Positions 46,757 to 59,920 are shown, numbered from the stretch's first letter. The stretch is DNA of 64,000 bases from Gigaspora margarita (GCA_009809945.1 WTPW01000020.1:10650-74649); one strand, 5' to 3'. Made by a program: numbers and translations. Notes: generated by a model from the sequence alone, not told the origin.

Positions 46757-47651
46757 TAGAGATTATACCCGAGTTACCCGCGGTTAACCGGTTAACCGGG
46801 TAATGACTAGAGTTACCCGAGTTAGATTCACTCGAGTAATACCCGGATAGATTCACCCAAGTAATACCCGGGTAGATATACTTGGGTAATACACAAGTAG
46901 GAAGATCTAAATAATGCCCGGGTAATCAAATATTAATAATGAATTGTAACTAATAGGTAGGGCTGTTAATGGAGCATAATACTCTGGAGTAAGCTAGGAG
47001 TATAAACCACTCCATGCCAGTGTGGTTTAGACATTACACCACTTCAGATTAATGTAAAAAGAAAACAGAGTGGTTTATAATCTAGAGTTACTGCTAATAC
47101 TGCTCTGGATTAAAAATATAAATAATTTATTGCTAATTGTTGTACATCGAAAATAAAAATTATCAAGTTAATTAACATTGTAGTATTCAATAGAGTTTGT
47201 TCTAGATATTGAAATATATATTGCAATTTAGAAAATAGTTTTTAATATGTCATAAAATTTAGTCTGAAGTGACAATTTGGAGCAAATTATGGAGTATAAT
47301 CTGGAGTTGTGACCTCCAGTGTGGTGTGATTTTGATGTTTACTCTGGCAGAGTATGCTCCACACCACTCTGGATCACTCTATTAACAGCCCTACTAATAG
47401 GTGTCATCAAACACAAGGCTTTTATATACCATAACTTAAAATACTTGTTATATGTTGCTGAACAGATTATATAATAGAACAAATGTAAAATTTGATTGGC
47501 TACAATAATTCATGTAACCAATCACATGGCAGCTTACTTGGGTAAAACAAGCAAGATTTTATACCGGGTATATCTGTTGATTACCCGAGTAACCCGTGGG
47601 TTTACTCGCCAGTTAACCGAGTAACGTTTTTTTGGCCAAGTACAATCACTA
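46757..47651. mobile_element. hAT-like element, 895 bp, containing a second element
   Basis: Ends TAGAGATTATACCCG and TGTACTTGG..-type complement CAATCACTA. Exact 8-bp duplication ATTTGATC (46749-46756, 47652-47659). Subterminal regions are dense in ACCCGGGTAA / TTACCCG(A/G)GT repeats. No coding frame. Confidence 0.8.
46958..47393. mobile_element. Nested hAT-like element, 436 bp
   Basis: TIRs TAGGGCTGTTAATGGAG and CTCTATTAACAGCCCTA. Exact 8-bp duplication CTAATAGG (46950-46957, 47394-47401). Subterminal TCTGGAGT / ACTCCAGA-type repeats. Inserted into the previous element and therefore younger. Confidence 0.88.
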
Positions 47652-48889
47652 ATTTGATCACTGTAACCTGGATCTCATTCTATAAATAGAATAAAGTAAT
47701 GGTATCAGATCTCTAGCATAAATTTCTTGGTTCAAATAAATGATGCTTTATGGTATTATTACAATGAAAATGTCTAAAAATGCCCATAGGGTACGGTACT
47801 CGGTATAAGAAAAAATATAACCTTTAAAGTTAGTAGGATTAGGGTTATAATTAAAGATATGTTTATATGTATAATTAGGCTTAAGAACATCTCAATGGAT
47901 TTCTTAATAAATTAGAGATATTAACTATTTTTTTTTTATATATCCAGGTACATACGCACCGAGTACGAATAGAAATCCTCTATTACAAAACATATCTGCC
48001 TCGGTTTAATAGACTATTAATTCACCAGCCTAGAATTAATTTAAATTAAATTACATTATTTATCATATCATTCAGAGATCAAAAGAAAATGATCGCCAAG
48101 AAAATAAGTTTATCGACCTTGTTTGTAAACAATCATAAAGTGGTTGATTGTTATTTATTTATATTCCTGGAAAAAAAAGATGAGGTTTATTCTCGACTTT
48201 ACACAAAATTAATAAATTCTTTCGTATCTTTAATGATCGATACAAAAAAAAAACATGAAAAATCCTAAGTTCCAGTGAATACTGTAAGTATGCCAATTTA
48301 CATTGAGCTTTTAATATTTATGACCAGACTATCGTTGTTATAGCATTTATAATTGTAATTGATTTTAAATGATTTTAAATGATTTATTGAAGCATTGTTT
48401 AAAAATTTAAGTAACTACTTGAGAAAAGCAATAATAAAATCATGCGCAGATATCTAGATATTGAAGAAAGAACTACACTTGCCCTGTGAAAGCGTAATGT
48501 GTAAAATTCTAATATGCCAATAAGAAGCAAGATTTTACGGACAAAACATCGCTTAATTTTTGATATAAACATACACTTTGTGAAATTTTTAATATCACTC
48601 CGTTCCTAGTATAAACTGCTTTAGCCAATCAGCGTTAACTCTACGAAAAAAAAGATGGTGCCTCCAGATTTTTTCAATGAAATGACAACTCAATTAATCA
48701 AGTTTTTTTGACTCCTGACTATAAATTTTATTTTCGATTAATAATTTAACGTTTGAGAACATCCTTATTCAAGTTTATTCGAATTATTCGAATTAAATCA
48801 ATTTAAAAAGTAAATATGGATAGTGAACTTGGTTCTTGAAAAATCTGGTCAACAGTGTATGCTGTGTAACTAAAAACACAAGTCTGATT
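47652..48889. other. Intergenic, no gene seen
   Basis: AT-rich. GGTACGGTACTCGGTAT (47790) and ATACGCACCGAGTACG (47951) are weakly inverted and may be ends of a decayed element. Nothing else supported. Confidence 0.4.
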
Positions 48890-49720
48890 TAGAGGTTGGA
48901 ACCGAATTGTTGCACCCGAATTTAAACCCGGTTCAACCCGATTTGAATATTTTATATTCGGATTTAATGAAACTGGATTTATCAATTTAATAAAACTGAA
49001 TAAAACCGAATAAAACCGAAAAATCGAATTTAATAAAACCGGATTTATCGAATTTAATGAAACTATACCAGGAACGTAGGCATGCAGAGTGTATGGTTTA
49101 TTGCCATCTAGAATGGCGAGTTCGCAAATCTTGCATTTAATTTGCTGGCGTAGTATACTGTTACTGTGTATGAGCATACCGGATTTGGTATTTGTGTTAC
49201 CCTGAGGTATGTAATATATGATGGACATAAACTATTCTCTATTGCAATCAACAAATTGCCTTAAGATTTAAAATGCGTTTATTGCAATTTATTTAGATAC
49301 TAGAATTCAATTTTGGCCAAAGTTTAGGCCCCATTTATCAATAATAATAACTAATTATATTATAGCAAAATTGGCATCTGGCAATTTTATTTAGCGCGTG
49401 GATTATTGGATTATTAGCAAAATTTATCAATTTCGATCCTTTCTGTCTGGATCTGCTGAATTTGATTGCATGACCAATCTATTCCAATTTACGACTTATC
49501 AAGCTACCCTAAGCACAAACAATTGGACGCTCTAACAACTAGTTTATTACAACTGTGAAAACTTGTTTTTTTTTAAATTCGGGTTGATTCGGTTTTACGA
49601 GTTTATTAAAATTGCAAAACCGAATTATTCAGGTTTATTTAAATTTGGGTTAAAACTGGTTTAAGTTGAAGTTGAAAAATTAAATCTGAATTGTAAAAAT
49701 AAAACTGGTTCCAACCTCTA
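48890..49720. mobile_element. hAT-like non-autonomous element, 831 bp
   Basis: TIRs TAGAGGTTGGAACC and GGTTCCAACCTCTA. Exact 8-bp duplication GTCTGATT (48882-48889, 49721-49728). Subterminal AAACCGAATTTA / TAAATTCGGGTT repeats at both ends. The 141-codon minus-strand frame at 48803-49228 runs across the element border and is not a gene. Confidence 0.88.
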
Positions 49721-50174
49721 GTCTGATTGATAATAGTACTACTTTGAAAAAAACCCCTGTTTAAAAAAATCAATCTGCGGACTGCCTGTGGATGCATTTG
49801 AAATAGCATCAGGTATTCAAAATAGCACTCATATCCTGTTATATCGAGAATATACAGTAATATTGATTAATGTTATTCCATAATTAGTTTGTTTTATAGA
49901 AGTTACATTACATATAATTTATGTAAATCTAGGTAAATTTAGATTTCAAGTAATTTTATAACTTTAGATATTAAACATCAAATTAAAATTTGTGCAAGAT
50001 CAAAAACAATTATCATGCACTAATTCCTACCCTTAACCAACATAGGGTATCACCCTAATGAATTTAGTATTGAAATTTTAATCTGATACAAATTTCAGTA
50101 TTATGTACAAAATATATAAATAATAATTAAATCATCAACTCAGGATTCATAATATTAGATACATATGTTGATAC

Positions 50175-51218
50175 CAGTATTGACATTGGACATATGTCCA
50201 TCTAATTTTAACATGATTAGACTGGACTGAACATTGGACATATACTTGGACATAGTCCATGTCTAATATGTCCAACAATTTACTAAAATTTTTAAAATTA
50301 TTTATTATATAAATTATAATAAAATTCTATTTAAATCTATGTAATAAAAAGAATTTAAAATTAATTCTAAATTAGCATAAATTGCAATAGAATTCTTCAT
50401 AAACCTGAGAAATAAAAGAATTCTATTTAATATATAACTCTAGAGTTACCAAGTATCAATACCATATGTGTTTGAAATAAGCTAATTTTTGGGTAAGATC
50501 GATTTTGGTCAATCACAGATAGTTGCTACATAGTAAAGTTTAGATTTTACTATGTAAATTGATAACTATCACTTAAGTAAACTTGTTTGGAATATCATAA
50601 TATATATATATCGAAATTTTCATTAAAATTGAAGAACATTTGTTATGTAACATTTGATTTTTTCATTTGTTGAATATATTTTTTTTAAAAAAATTTAATA
50701 ATTCGTCAAAAGTAAAAAATTAAAAGTCAATTAATAAAATATTCTTCAAATTTTTTAAAATTTCAACTTATGTATAATTTAATCTCCTAAATATGTTTAC
50801 TTAGCAATAATAACCTGATTTATATAGTAAATTTTGGACTTTACTATATAGCGACTATAGTCAATCATGGGGTAGCTTATTTTTTGTCAAAGACGTTTTT
50901 GAGTTGTTTGACCTTAAGAAGGAGTTAGCTTATTTTAGGTAGTAGCCTATTTTCAGACATATATAGTATTACAATTACAGTTTCTTATAATGATATAGTT
51001 ATTTTTAAATTGTTAAATTATTTGAATTTTATCTTTATATTAAAAGTATAGTATAATAATTCAAGCATAATAGTACAAAATTTTATAATTTGATTGGCCA
51101 ATTGTCACATGATTATGTACTAATTTAATGTTATACAATGTCCATGTCCAAACCCTTCTGGTCCAATGGACTGACATAGGTGGTCCAATGTCCATGTCCA
51201 ATGTTCAACCCAACACTA
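50175..51218. mobile_element. hAT-like element, 1.04 kb, containing a second element
   Basis: Ends CAGTATTGACATTGGACATA and TGTCCAATGTTCAACCCAACACTA. Exact 8-bp duplication GTTGATAC (50167-50174, 51219-51226). Subterminal ATTGGACATA(T) repeats. Host of 50467-50959. Confidence 0.8.
50467..50959. mobile_element. Nested TA-flanked MITE, 493 bp
   Basis: TIRs TGTGTTTGAAATAAGCTA and TAGCCTATTTTCAGACA, TA on both sides. Internal repeats include AGTAAAGTTTAGATTTTACT-type palindromes around 50535. Mariner-like by target site. Confidence 0.65.
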
Positions 51219-51226
51219 GTTGATAC

Positions 51227-53652
51227 TAACCAGATGCATAATAGACTATAATTTGCGATATATATGTGTCATATATTTTTCATCATCATATATTTTATAT
51301 AATGATTCTATGAAATAGATATCTTTATTACAATTTGTAAAAAATTTATCCAACATATTTAGTTTATTATAAAAATACTTCAATATAAGGAAACTTTTCA
51401 ATTACACTTTTTTAATAAAGCTTTGTGAAACTATTAATACTACTAAATATATTTCAGCATGCACATGGATGTTATTTTTAGATCAGCTATTTTATTTTTA
51501 GGTGGTACAATTTTCTAATAATGCTCATGTCTGGAATTAGCAGTAACTATAATGATTAGCAATTTTTTCTGGATTTTTGTAACAGATTCAAGATTACAAA
51601 TTCATTTGATATTTATTAATTTTAAGATATTGGTGACATGATAAAAAGCTTTTTTATTTTCATATAACCAATATTGATATTATTGTTTGTATTATATGGC
51701 TTTTAGAAAATTTTTAATACAAATACTGCCACTTTGTGACAAACATATCACAATAAAAAATCATATGACCATAAAAACTTAAGAATTTAATTAGGTTTTA
51801 GATGTTAAAGAATTAATTAAATTTAAATAACAACTATAAAAAAAAATAATATTGTGAAAATTTTTCATCCTAGTCAAAAATTGGCTATATCACTAAAAAT
51901 TTAGTCATATGCACCATAAATTTATTAAGTCTATATTATTTGCAAGTTAAAAATTACAGTGTATAACTAATAATATATTAATTCAAACCAAGATACAATG
52001 ATTTATTAATATAACATATCAGGTTAATGAAAATTGAAAACCTGATTTCTCAATAAAATGCAATGTCTATTCTGTATTATACCAAAAATGTAGTGCATAG
52101 TTATGCAGCATGTGAAGTGTTCTGTACAAATCTGGGCATCTGATTGGGTTATTCATTCTTGTGACTTTGTATAGCACCCTGAACAATACTATAAAAGATA
52201 CATACTGGCATTTGAATAGCCTCTGTATGCAAAATCTTATAATTGATTAGTCCACATATTATATTCATTGTACCAGGAACAGAGTAATATGCAATATTAC
52301 AGATACCAGGAACAGAGTAATATGCAATATCATAGATATCAGGAATGGAATGATATACAATATCATGGATACTAGGAATGGAGTACTAGGAACAGAGTGA
52401 TGTATATCACTTAGTATTAGTTTTATGGCACATTAGTTACTCTACAAAATCTTGAATCTGATTGGTCTTCTTGACCCTAACTATCATTATTTTTCATATA
52501 CCAAGTATCACATGGTATACTGCTAAAATATAATACTGATTGTGCTATGATCTATTAATGTGAACGGTACTACAGTATAATAAAACATCTGATTATTAAA
52601 AAAAATGTGATTATCTGTAGAACAAAATTACAAATGCTATAACAAGTGATAGTAAAAATATGCTTTTTAGATGAAAATATTAGTGGGCTAATGCAAATTT
52701 ATATTCTATTAACTCAATCTTTTGTATTTTTTATTTTTTTTTTATAGGATTTTTTATTGGGTTAATTAAATGATAATCTCTGATTATCAAAAATGCAAAT
52801 AAAAGAATTTGTTAACCATTAATGCAACTCTTAAAATTATGAAATGTAAATTTTCCAAATTTGCTTTTGTTGTTTGATTACCTAATATATACCAACTATT
52901 TTATGCAAAAAAAATATTTTAATAAAAGTTAATCAAATGCTTCAGAATTTGAAAGCAGTTTGCATTATGGTCTTAAGTTCAAGAACAAGTGCAAGTACAA
53001 GAACAATCAATAGCTTCATAATAGATAAAAAAATTTATAATATTAATAAAAAATAGTGAATATATTAGCAAATGCTAAGAAACAATTACAATCTACTAAA
53101 GATTTAGATAATTGATTTCTAGATTTTTCTTTTTTTGTATTTGATAATTACTAATTTCTAGTTTGTAATTTTATGTCAATTTACCAACTAATAAAATAAT
53201 GGTTATATCTAAAATGCGATTAGTGTGCTAAAACTAATATAGCAATATGATTAGTTATTATACTTTAACACTTTTGATTGGTTACACAATCCATGATCAA
53301 AAATGTTAAGACTAAAATATCGATAAACAAGCTATGATCAAGAATATATACAATTCAAATTCTAGCAATTGTATTATAATAGTACCAAATTAACCTTAAC
53401 TATATACAGTTGATTTAACAAATTCTTTATAGTAAAACATTGTATGCATGTGATATATTTGGAAGAATTCAGTTTAATGTACTGGAGATAAATTTATCTT
53501 TGTTCAAAGAGTGCATATATCTGTTATACATTTAGCTAAACAGATGTTATACTCAAATTTTATTTCTTTAGTATTAGCTATGTATTTTCTATTTTGCCTT
53601 AGTTGTAGCATAATTGGGTAATTAGATCTCCAAAATGAGGATGGGTTTAATA
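51227..53652. other. Intergenic with one minisatellite
   Basis: AT-rich, no supported gene. Apart from the 36-bp tandem repeat at 52272-52410 I see no delimited element. Confidence 0.45.
52272..52410. repeat. 36-bp tandem repeat, about four copies
   Basis: Units ACCAGGAACAGAGTAATATG..CAATAT(C/T)A(C/T)AGAT, diverging progressively to the right; the last copy is incomplete. Confidence 0.85.
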
Positions 53653-53814
53653 TAGGAATATTACCCTGCTTGTCAAAACTCAATTCAATCCTGCTTAGAA
53701 GTGAACCCAATGTTAGCTTGAGTTTTTGTGATTACATGATTTTTATTATTAAATCATGCTTCAAATAAGTTTGAAAAATTGGTTAAGCAACATTAATTTA
53801 GACTATCATTATGA

Positions 53815-54690
53815 TGATAAATAATTACTATCTCATAACAAAAAAAAATCAATTTCTTTGACTCTTTTTTTTTAATTTAATATGGCATGATATATAAACA
53901 AAAATTAATTTTCAGATAAATTAGTCCTAAGGGGATTCCATAAGCATCTGGGACTAATCTTGACTGACTAATGTAACAGAGGATTGTACCAGTAATACAA
54001 GTAGGATTGGCTGGTAAAGCATGGACCAGAGGGTTTAAATAGGTAACCCTCTAGTTGGGTTGCAGGTATAGCAACTAGTGTAGAAACTTTGGGCAGACTA
54101 CTTAAATTAGACAATCAAAAGTTGTACGTGTGGCTAGTTGTATTCTCATTAATGTAACAAATATCAGGGCCCAAAGAGGTGCCCTTGATCCATTTGCTTA
54201 AATAAAAACCTTTTCCCATAGTGGAAACTTTGATATAAAAAAAAAATTAATTTTCTTTGACTTTTTTTTTTTTAATTTAATGTAGTGTAATATGATAAAT
54301 AAAAATTCTATTTTATAACAAACAAAAATCAATTTTTCTTTGACTTTTTTGTTTTTTTTTTTAATTTAATATGGCATGAAATAATGAATAAAAAATTACT
54401 GTCTTATAATAAACAAAAATCAATTTCTTTGACTCTTTTTTAATTTAATATGCCATAAAATGACGAATATAAAAATTCTATTTTATAATGAACAAAAATC
54501 AATTTTTTTTGATACTTTTTTTTTTAATTTAATATAGTGTAAAATGATGAATAAAAAATTACTATCTTATAATGAACAAAAATTATTTTTTTTTGACTTT
54601 TGTTTTAAATTAATATGGTATGAAATGATGAATAAAAAACACTACCTTATAATGAACAAAAATCAATTTACTTGACTTTTTTTTTAATTG
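53815..54690. repeat. Tandem repeat, about 75-85 bp unit, seven or more copies
   Basis: Units contain TTTAATTTAATATGG, ATGATGAATAAAAA, TTATAATGAACAAAAATCAA and TTTCTTTGAC. A retroposon interrupts the array near its left end. Confidence 0.8.
53914..54241 (+). mobile_element. SINE-like retroposon, 328 bp
   Basis: Ends in an A-rich tract and is flanked by a 14-bp duplication AAAAATTAATTTTC (53900-53913, 54242-54255). The body is more GC-rich than its surroundings (CAGGGCCCAAAGAGGTGCCC). I do not see a clean pol III A/B box pair, so its origin is open. Confidence 0.6.
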
Positions 54691-54707
54691 AAAGTTAATT
54701 TAATTAA

Positions 54708-54866
54708 GGGTGCTGATATTTATTACCTAATATCTATTTACTATAGAGGCTTACCCACTCACAGGTAATATATTTAGTTAAATTTGATTGGCTATAATTT
54801 TTTTATATGAGGTAAGTTTTGTTTGACCCCACCTCCTAAAATATTATCTAATAAATATCAGCACCC
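54708..54866. mobile_element. Tourist/Harbinger-like MITE, 159 bp
   Basis: TIRs GGGTGCTGATATTTATTA and TAATAAATATCAGCACCC with exact TAA duplications (54705-54707, 54867-54869). Confidence 0.82.
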
Positions 54867-54951
54867 TAATCATTTTAATTTTTTTAATTAATAATTTAAT
54901 ATGTGATTTCTTTTTTTATATATTTTTTTACTTGAATTTCACTATTTAATG

Positions 54952-55220
54952 GATGAAAACAATATATTTGAAGAACTTATCAATTCAATTGAACCTACCT
55001 CTTCAGGTTCAATATCTCAAAATACACTTGAACCTAGAATGCTTATAGTAACAAACCATCCTCCAAAGTGAGTAATAAAGAACCCTTTCTGGAATGAACT
55101 TACTGAAGTTGGTGATAAATAATATTGCAACTTTTGCAATAAAGCATACTGAGCAAAGAAATATTTTCAAAAGCAAAAAAATACAATCAACCCAATAGTA
55201 ACAAATTGTCTAAAAAAATG
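54952..55220 (+). pseudogene. hAT transposase N-terminal remnant, decayed
   Basis: Frames give NNIFEELINSIEPTSSGSIS, then NPFWNELTEVGDK and YCNFCNKAY, with in-frame stops between. The C-x2-C pattern and its placement match the better-preserved copy at 39133-39351 in the sister element. Confidence 0.6.
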
Positions 55221-55653
55221 ATTTTGCAAGTCTCTGTTTAAAGACCTAGTATGAAGCAGGTATTATTGACTGTAATAAGGATTAATAAATTGGATAAAAA
55301 AATAATAGTGAATAGATGCAATAATATTGTAATGCAAAAATTTATATATTTTAAATGTATTTGCTTTAATAAAAAGTAATAGTAATATGAATAATCACCA
55401 AAAGAAAAAAAAATAATAGCAATATGATCACTAAAAGAAAAAAAAGTAATAGCTATATGATTGCCAAAAGAAAAAAAAAGGAATAGCCAAAAGAAAAAAA
55501 AGCAGGTATTAATAATAGCAGGTTTTATTAAACTGCTTATGCAAGCATAATTATTATCACAGATCATAATTTAAAATAAAATCTATATTTTCTACTTAAT
55601 CTGCTAATACTTGTTTATTATAACTTTTTTAAAACTAAACCCAAACCCTAACC

Positions 55654-55832
55654 AGGACCCCAAAATATACATAGATAGGTCAGGTTAATTATAGGGTTAC
55701 TAAAAAAAGAAAGATCTGCAGAAAAAACTTCAAAAATAAGCAAAAAATTACTATAAATAGAAAAGATCTGCATAAAAAACCTCAAAAATAAGCAAACTCA
55801 TACCTGACTATCTATGTATATTTTGGGGTCCT
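55654..55832. mobile_element. hAT-like MITE, 179 bp
   Basis: TIRs of about 30 bp starting AGGACCCCAAAATATACATA. Exact 8-bp duplication CCCTAACC (55646-55653, 55833-55840). The interior has a direct repeat AAAGATCTGCA(G/T)AAAAAAC. Confidence 0.82.
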
Positions 55833-56782
55833 CCCTAACCTCTAACTCTAAAAAATATATACCAAAAAAATTTAGTTTTTGAGATTTTATACTATAATTT
55901 TATTTTAATTTGGATTTTATTTTAATCTGCCACAATTATTAATGCATTTATATAAACTGAGTTCAAAAATTAGTTTTTATTTAAATATGCTCCTAACAGA
56001 ATTCCAACTGGTTTTAAGCACAAGCTAACCTATTAGAGCAGAATAACATCTCTAGTTTGATGCAATAATTATATCACTTTGATAGTTGTATCATGTAGTT
56101 GATATATAACAATAATTATTAATAATTTGTAATTACAAAAATCAAATAGTAATTTGGGGTTCTTAAATTAGATCCAATTATAAAAAGTCACAGTTATGTT
56201 TTGACACATTGAACTAATATAGAGTTATATTTGTATAGAATTTAGCTAATTTGGGGCACATTATGAATTTTGTGATAATTGTAAGCAATAAAAATGTAGT
56301 TTTCAATTATAAAAATTTCTTTTATATAAAATTATACTAAAATGATATACTGCCAAAAATTATATTATCAAAAACTATATTTTTATTACTAAAAATTTAC
56401 TATAATTTCAATAATTATATTAAATCTGCTATGATAATCACATTAGAGTAAAATCTGTAAACTTCTAACTATCTACAAAGCAGATTTACTATCTCACAAC
56501 TCCAACTTATACAAGGGGAGTTACCAGGAGTTCCCCAAAATTCCCAGTCAGGATATATTAGAGTGCATCAGAATCATTTAATCAGTTGGATCAAAATTGA
56601 CCCAAATTATAAAAAATTTACTAATAAATTATATCTATTTATTAAATAAAAAATGTCTAGCTAATAATCTGCTTTAGAATTTCTGACAACTAGAGCTAAA
56701 TGCCAACCTAGATCTGAAACATCTGACTAGAAATTTGAAGATAGCTCTGTAAAAATTAGTTTAATCTTGTTTATTATTATTA

Positions 56783-59700
56783 GTCATAGGACATGTCCTT
56801 TGCATTGCTGTTACTTATAAATCAAATGAGTTGACTCACCTCAATTTTATATCTAAATTTATACAAAAAAATTATTTAAATTTAATTTTTGTAAAAATGT
56901 ACATATAAACCTTTCTTTAAATTTTAAATATATATTCTTTAGCATTTAATTTTCTTTAGTTTAAAACCAAAGTTTTTAATCTCTAGTAGTTTGAAGTTAA
57001 TCTTCCTTTAAAGGTAGTCAATTCTTTACTATATTCTTTAAGTCAATAAGTGACTTACTCTATATAATAATATAATTGGTTAAAATAGTCTTTTAAAAAT
57101 ATGATAGATGCCATTAAGTAAAGGCTTCTTGTGCCCTAATTGAAAGTTAAAAAGGAGGTTCTTCTGATTCTAATGGTAGTTAAATTATCAAAATTGGCTT
57201 GGTGGATCCCAAGATACTGGGATCAAAGAAGAGAATATAAGAATCTACAAATTCACTGTTATACAAAGTATTATAGTTTATAATACTTTGTGTTATAGTG
57301 AATTTGCAGATCTTATAGTATCCTTATGTTCTTTTCTTTGACCCAAGTATCTTGGGATCCACCAAGAAGAACCTCTTCTTTAACTTTCAATTAGGGCACA
57401 AGAAGCCTTTACTTAATAGCATCTATCATATTAGGGTAGCTGTGAAGTGTGTGATGCAGTGCAGGACCAGTACGATCTTTATTTTGGGCTAAATGTTATA
57501 TTTATGACATTTATTTGAATTTTTATTTTATCTATGAAGTAAAGTTATTTGCTGATTTTGTTTATTTGGTTTGATAACATTTTTTGTTTGATGTGTTTTA
57601 TTTGAGTTAATTTTGTATTTTGTTATTATAGTTTTAGTTTTATTCTCATTTATATGGTTAAGCATTTTCTGTTTTGTATAATTTTTTGTCTTGAAGATTA
57701 ATTAAAAATTAGGGTTAAGTCATTAATTTTTTATTTATTATTTAAAGTATTTACATAAAACTAGCAAAAACCCATGCCTTTGGCATGGGGAAAACAGTTA
57801 ACAAAAATGTAATAACCAAACATATTAGGACACAAAATTGATTTTTTTCTGTTTTGCATTACCTGCTAACCAATTTTTTTCAATATTCAAAAAAATTTTT
57901 TCTTACTTTTCAAGTTCTAATTGTGCTAATGATTTTATTTCATAAATTCATCTAATTTCACTTAATTGATACTTATTTTACAGAATTACCTATTAGAACT
58001 GATAAAAAAATATTAATTACCAACCTAATTTTCTGATTCCATGTTATGCAAATCAAAAAATAACTTTGCATGGCTTTAAATGTAGATGTGAATTTATTAA
58101 TTTAGTATAAATTAAATTAACTTAAAAAAAAGCTAGCCATGGCTTTTGTAATCCAAAACAAAAAACAAATTTGTCTTATCTTTAATAGGGAAAAAGAATC
58201 TCATTATAATTATAGTAATTCGATTTCAACAATCATATATAATTACAACATTTACCAGAAAATACCTGCATTTAGAAATAACTAATAAAAGTTATGGTTT
58301 CATAAATTTATCCAAATCACCATGGCTCCAAATAAGGCCACGAAAGTTGATTTTTTGTTTTGTATTACCCACTGACCCATTTTTTAATTTTTTTTTTTTT
58401 TTTTTTTTTTTAGATCCCAATTGTGCCAATTGTTCGATTTTTGGAATTTGTTTCTTTTCACTATTTTTTATCTATTGTCACCCAATGGAGACCTTTAATT
58501 TCCTATAATTGTTTGATAGGACTGCTAAAAAAAATATGACTGCTGGCCCAATTTTTGATACTTTGTTGTGCAAAATGAAAAATGAATCTTGTATAACTTT
58601 AGCATGAACATTAGTCTACTTATTTATAGTAAATTAAAAAAAAAAAGACCAACCAACTCTTGTTTGCAGATTCCATGTAGTGTAAAATGAAAAATCAACT
58701 TTGCATGGTCTAATCTTTCAACTCAAAATCTGTAAATTTTAATATTTTTTTATGAATAAGTTTAAATATAATGCAAAATGAGTTGTTAACAAAATATATT
58801 GTTCATAAACCAAACTAATTTATAAATTTATCATCTATACAATAAACAAAAATTATTTTATGTGAATAATGAATGACACAGTCATGTTTAGAAGAAAATG
58901 AAACAAAACCTCAATGAAAGTGCAAATTTTTAAATATAAAAATTTGTTCAGTAGCATAGATTTATATTATAAAATTTTTACATTAATATTGTTAATGCCA
59001 ATTGCATCATAATGATGAATTTTGAAATTTATAATTAGTGATGCCAGGTTGAGTTACCTGCATATAAGTAAAATATTTTAACTCTTTTCAAAAACAAATA
59101 AATGAAAATCATTACCCAAAAAAACAGGATAAATGACTATAACATTTTATGTTATACAAGAAATATGATTGTTCTATATAGTAAAAAAAGGAAAAATGAG
59201 AAAAAAAGCTAAATCTCACAATAACATTGAGCCTATTACTTTGCTAACAGATTATCACCTATAAATAAAGGCAGTGTAAACCAGCATATTATAATATTTA
59301 ATATTTATTGATCATTAGTTTTATTTTTTTCATATGCTATATATGTACATATACCACTTTTTAAATAACAATCAACAGAAAATGATGTAACTATTTCATC
59401 ATAATGACACATCTAATAAATTATATCATTCGAATTAAAAACTTAACTTTTTTTCAATAATGAATAAACGAGAATTATAGCTTTTACTATAAAAGGATTC
59501 TGAGAAAATCAGCATAAGTGACACATATAAAGTCGATTCCAACCATCCCTATACACATTTTATGTTTTACAAGAAACGTGATCATACTGGTATTTTTAAA
59601 AGACTATTTTAGCCAATCATATTATTATATAGAGTAAGTCACTCATTTGACTTAAAGAACATAGTAAAGAATTGACCAATTTAAAGGAAGATTAACTTCA

Positions 59701-59920
59701 AACTACCAAAGATTAAAAACTTTGGTTTTAAACTAAAGATCATTAAATGCTAAAGAATATATATTTAAAATTTAAAAAAAGGTTTATATGTACATTTTTA
59801 CAAAAATTAAATTTAAATGATTTTTTTGCATAAATTTAGATATAAAATTGAGGTAAGTCAACTCATTTGATTTATAAGTAACAGCAATGCAAAGCATTTT
59901 ATATGGACATATCCTGTGAC
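56783..59920. mobile_element. Long-TIR element, 3.1 kb, TIRs about 310-340 bp
   Basis: 56783-57099 and 59595-59920 are reverse complements at high identity. Landmarks are TTTGCATTGCTGTTAC, TCAATTTTATATCTAAATTT, TACATATAAACC, TTTTAATCTCTAGTAGTTTG-like, AGTGACTTACTCTATATAAT and AAATAGTCTTTTAAAAA. Flanking 8-mers TATTATTA and TGTTATTA differ at one position, but in low-complexity sequence. The 2.5-kb interior has no recognisable coding frame and contains a palindromic insertion. Confidence 0.72.
57102..57428. mobile_element. Near-perfect 327-bp palindrome, TA-flanked
   Basis: The whole unit is two arms of about 150 bp (TGATAGATGCCATTAAGTAA at the left end, its complement at the right) around a short AT-rich centre near 57280, itself palindromic (CAAAGTATTATAG / TATAATACTTTG). 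TA on both flanks. Few arm mismatches, suggesting a recent or conversion-maintained foldback. Confidence 0.8.

Larger units (their letters stand above)
53653..56054. mobile_element. Old hAT-like element, 2.4 kb, with BED-finger remnant and nested insertions
   Basis: Ends TAGGAATATTACCCTGCTTG and AGCAGAATAACATCTCTA, which match the ends of 38816-39874. The flanking 8-mers GTTTAATA and GTTTGATG agree at 6 of 8 positions, fitting an older insertion. It contains a tandem array, a retroposon (53914-54241), a MITE (54708-54866), the transposase remnant (54952-55220) and another MITE (55654-55832). Confidence 0.7.

Noticed and set aside
48803-49228. A 141-codon minus-strand frame
   Set aside because: It crosses the left border of a hAT-like element and reads its subterminal repeats; no domain seen.
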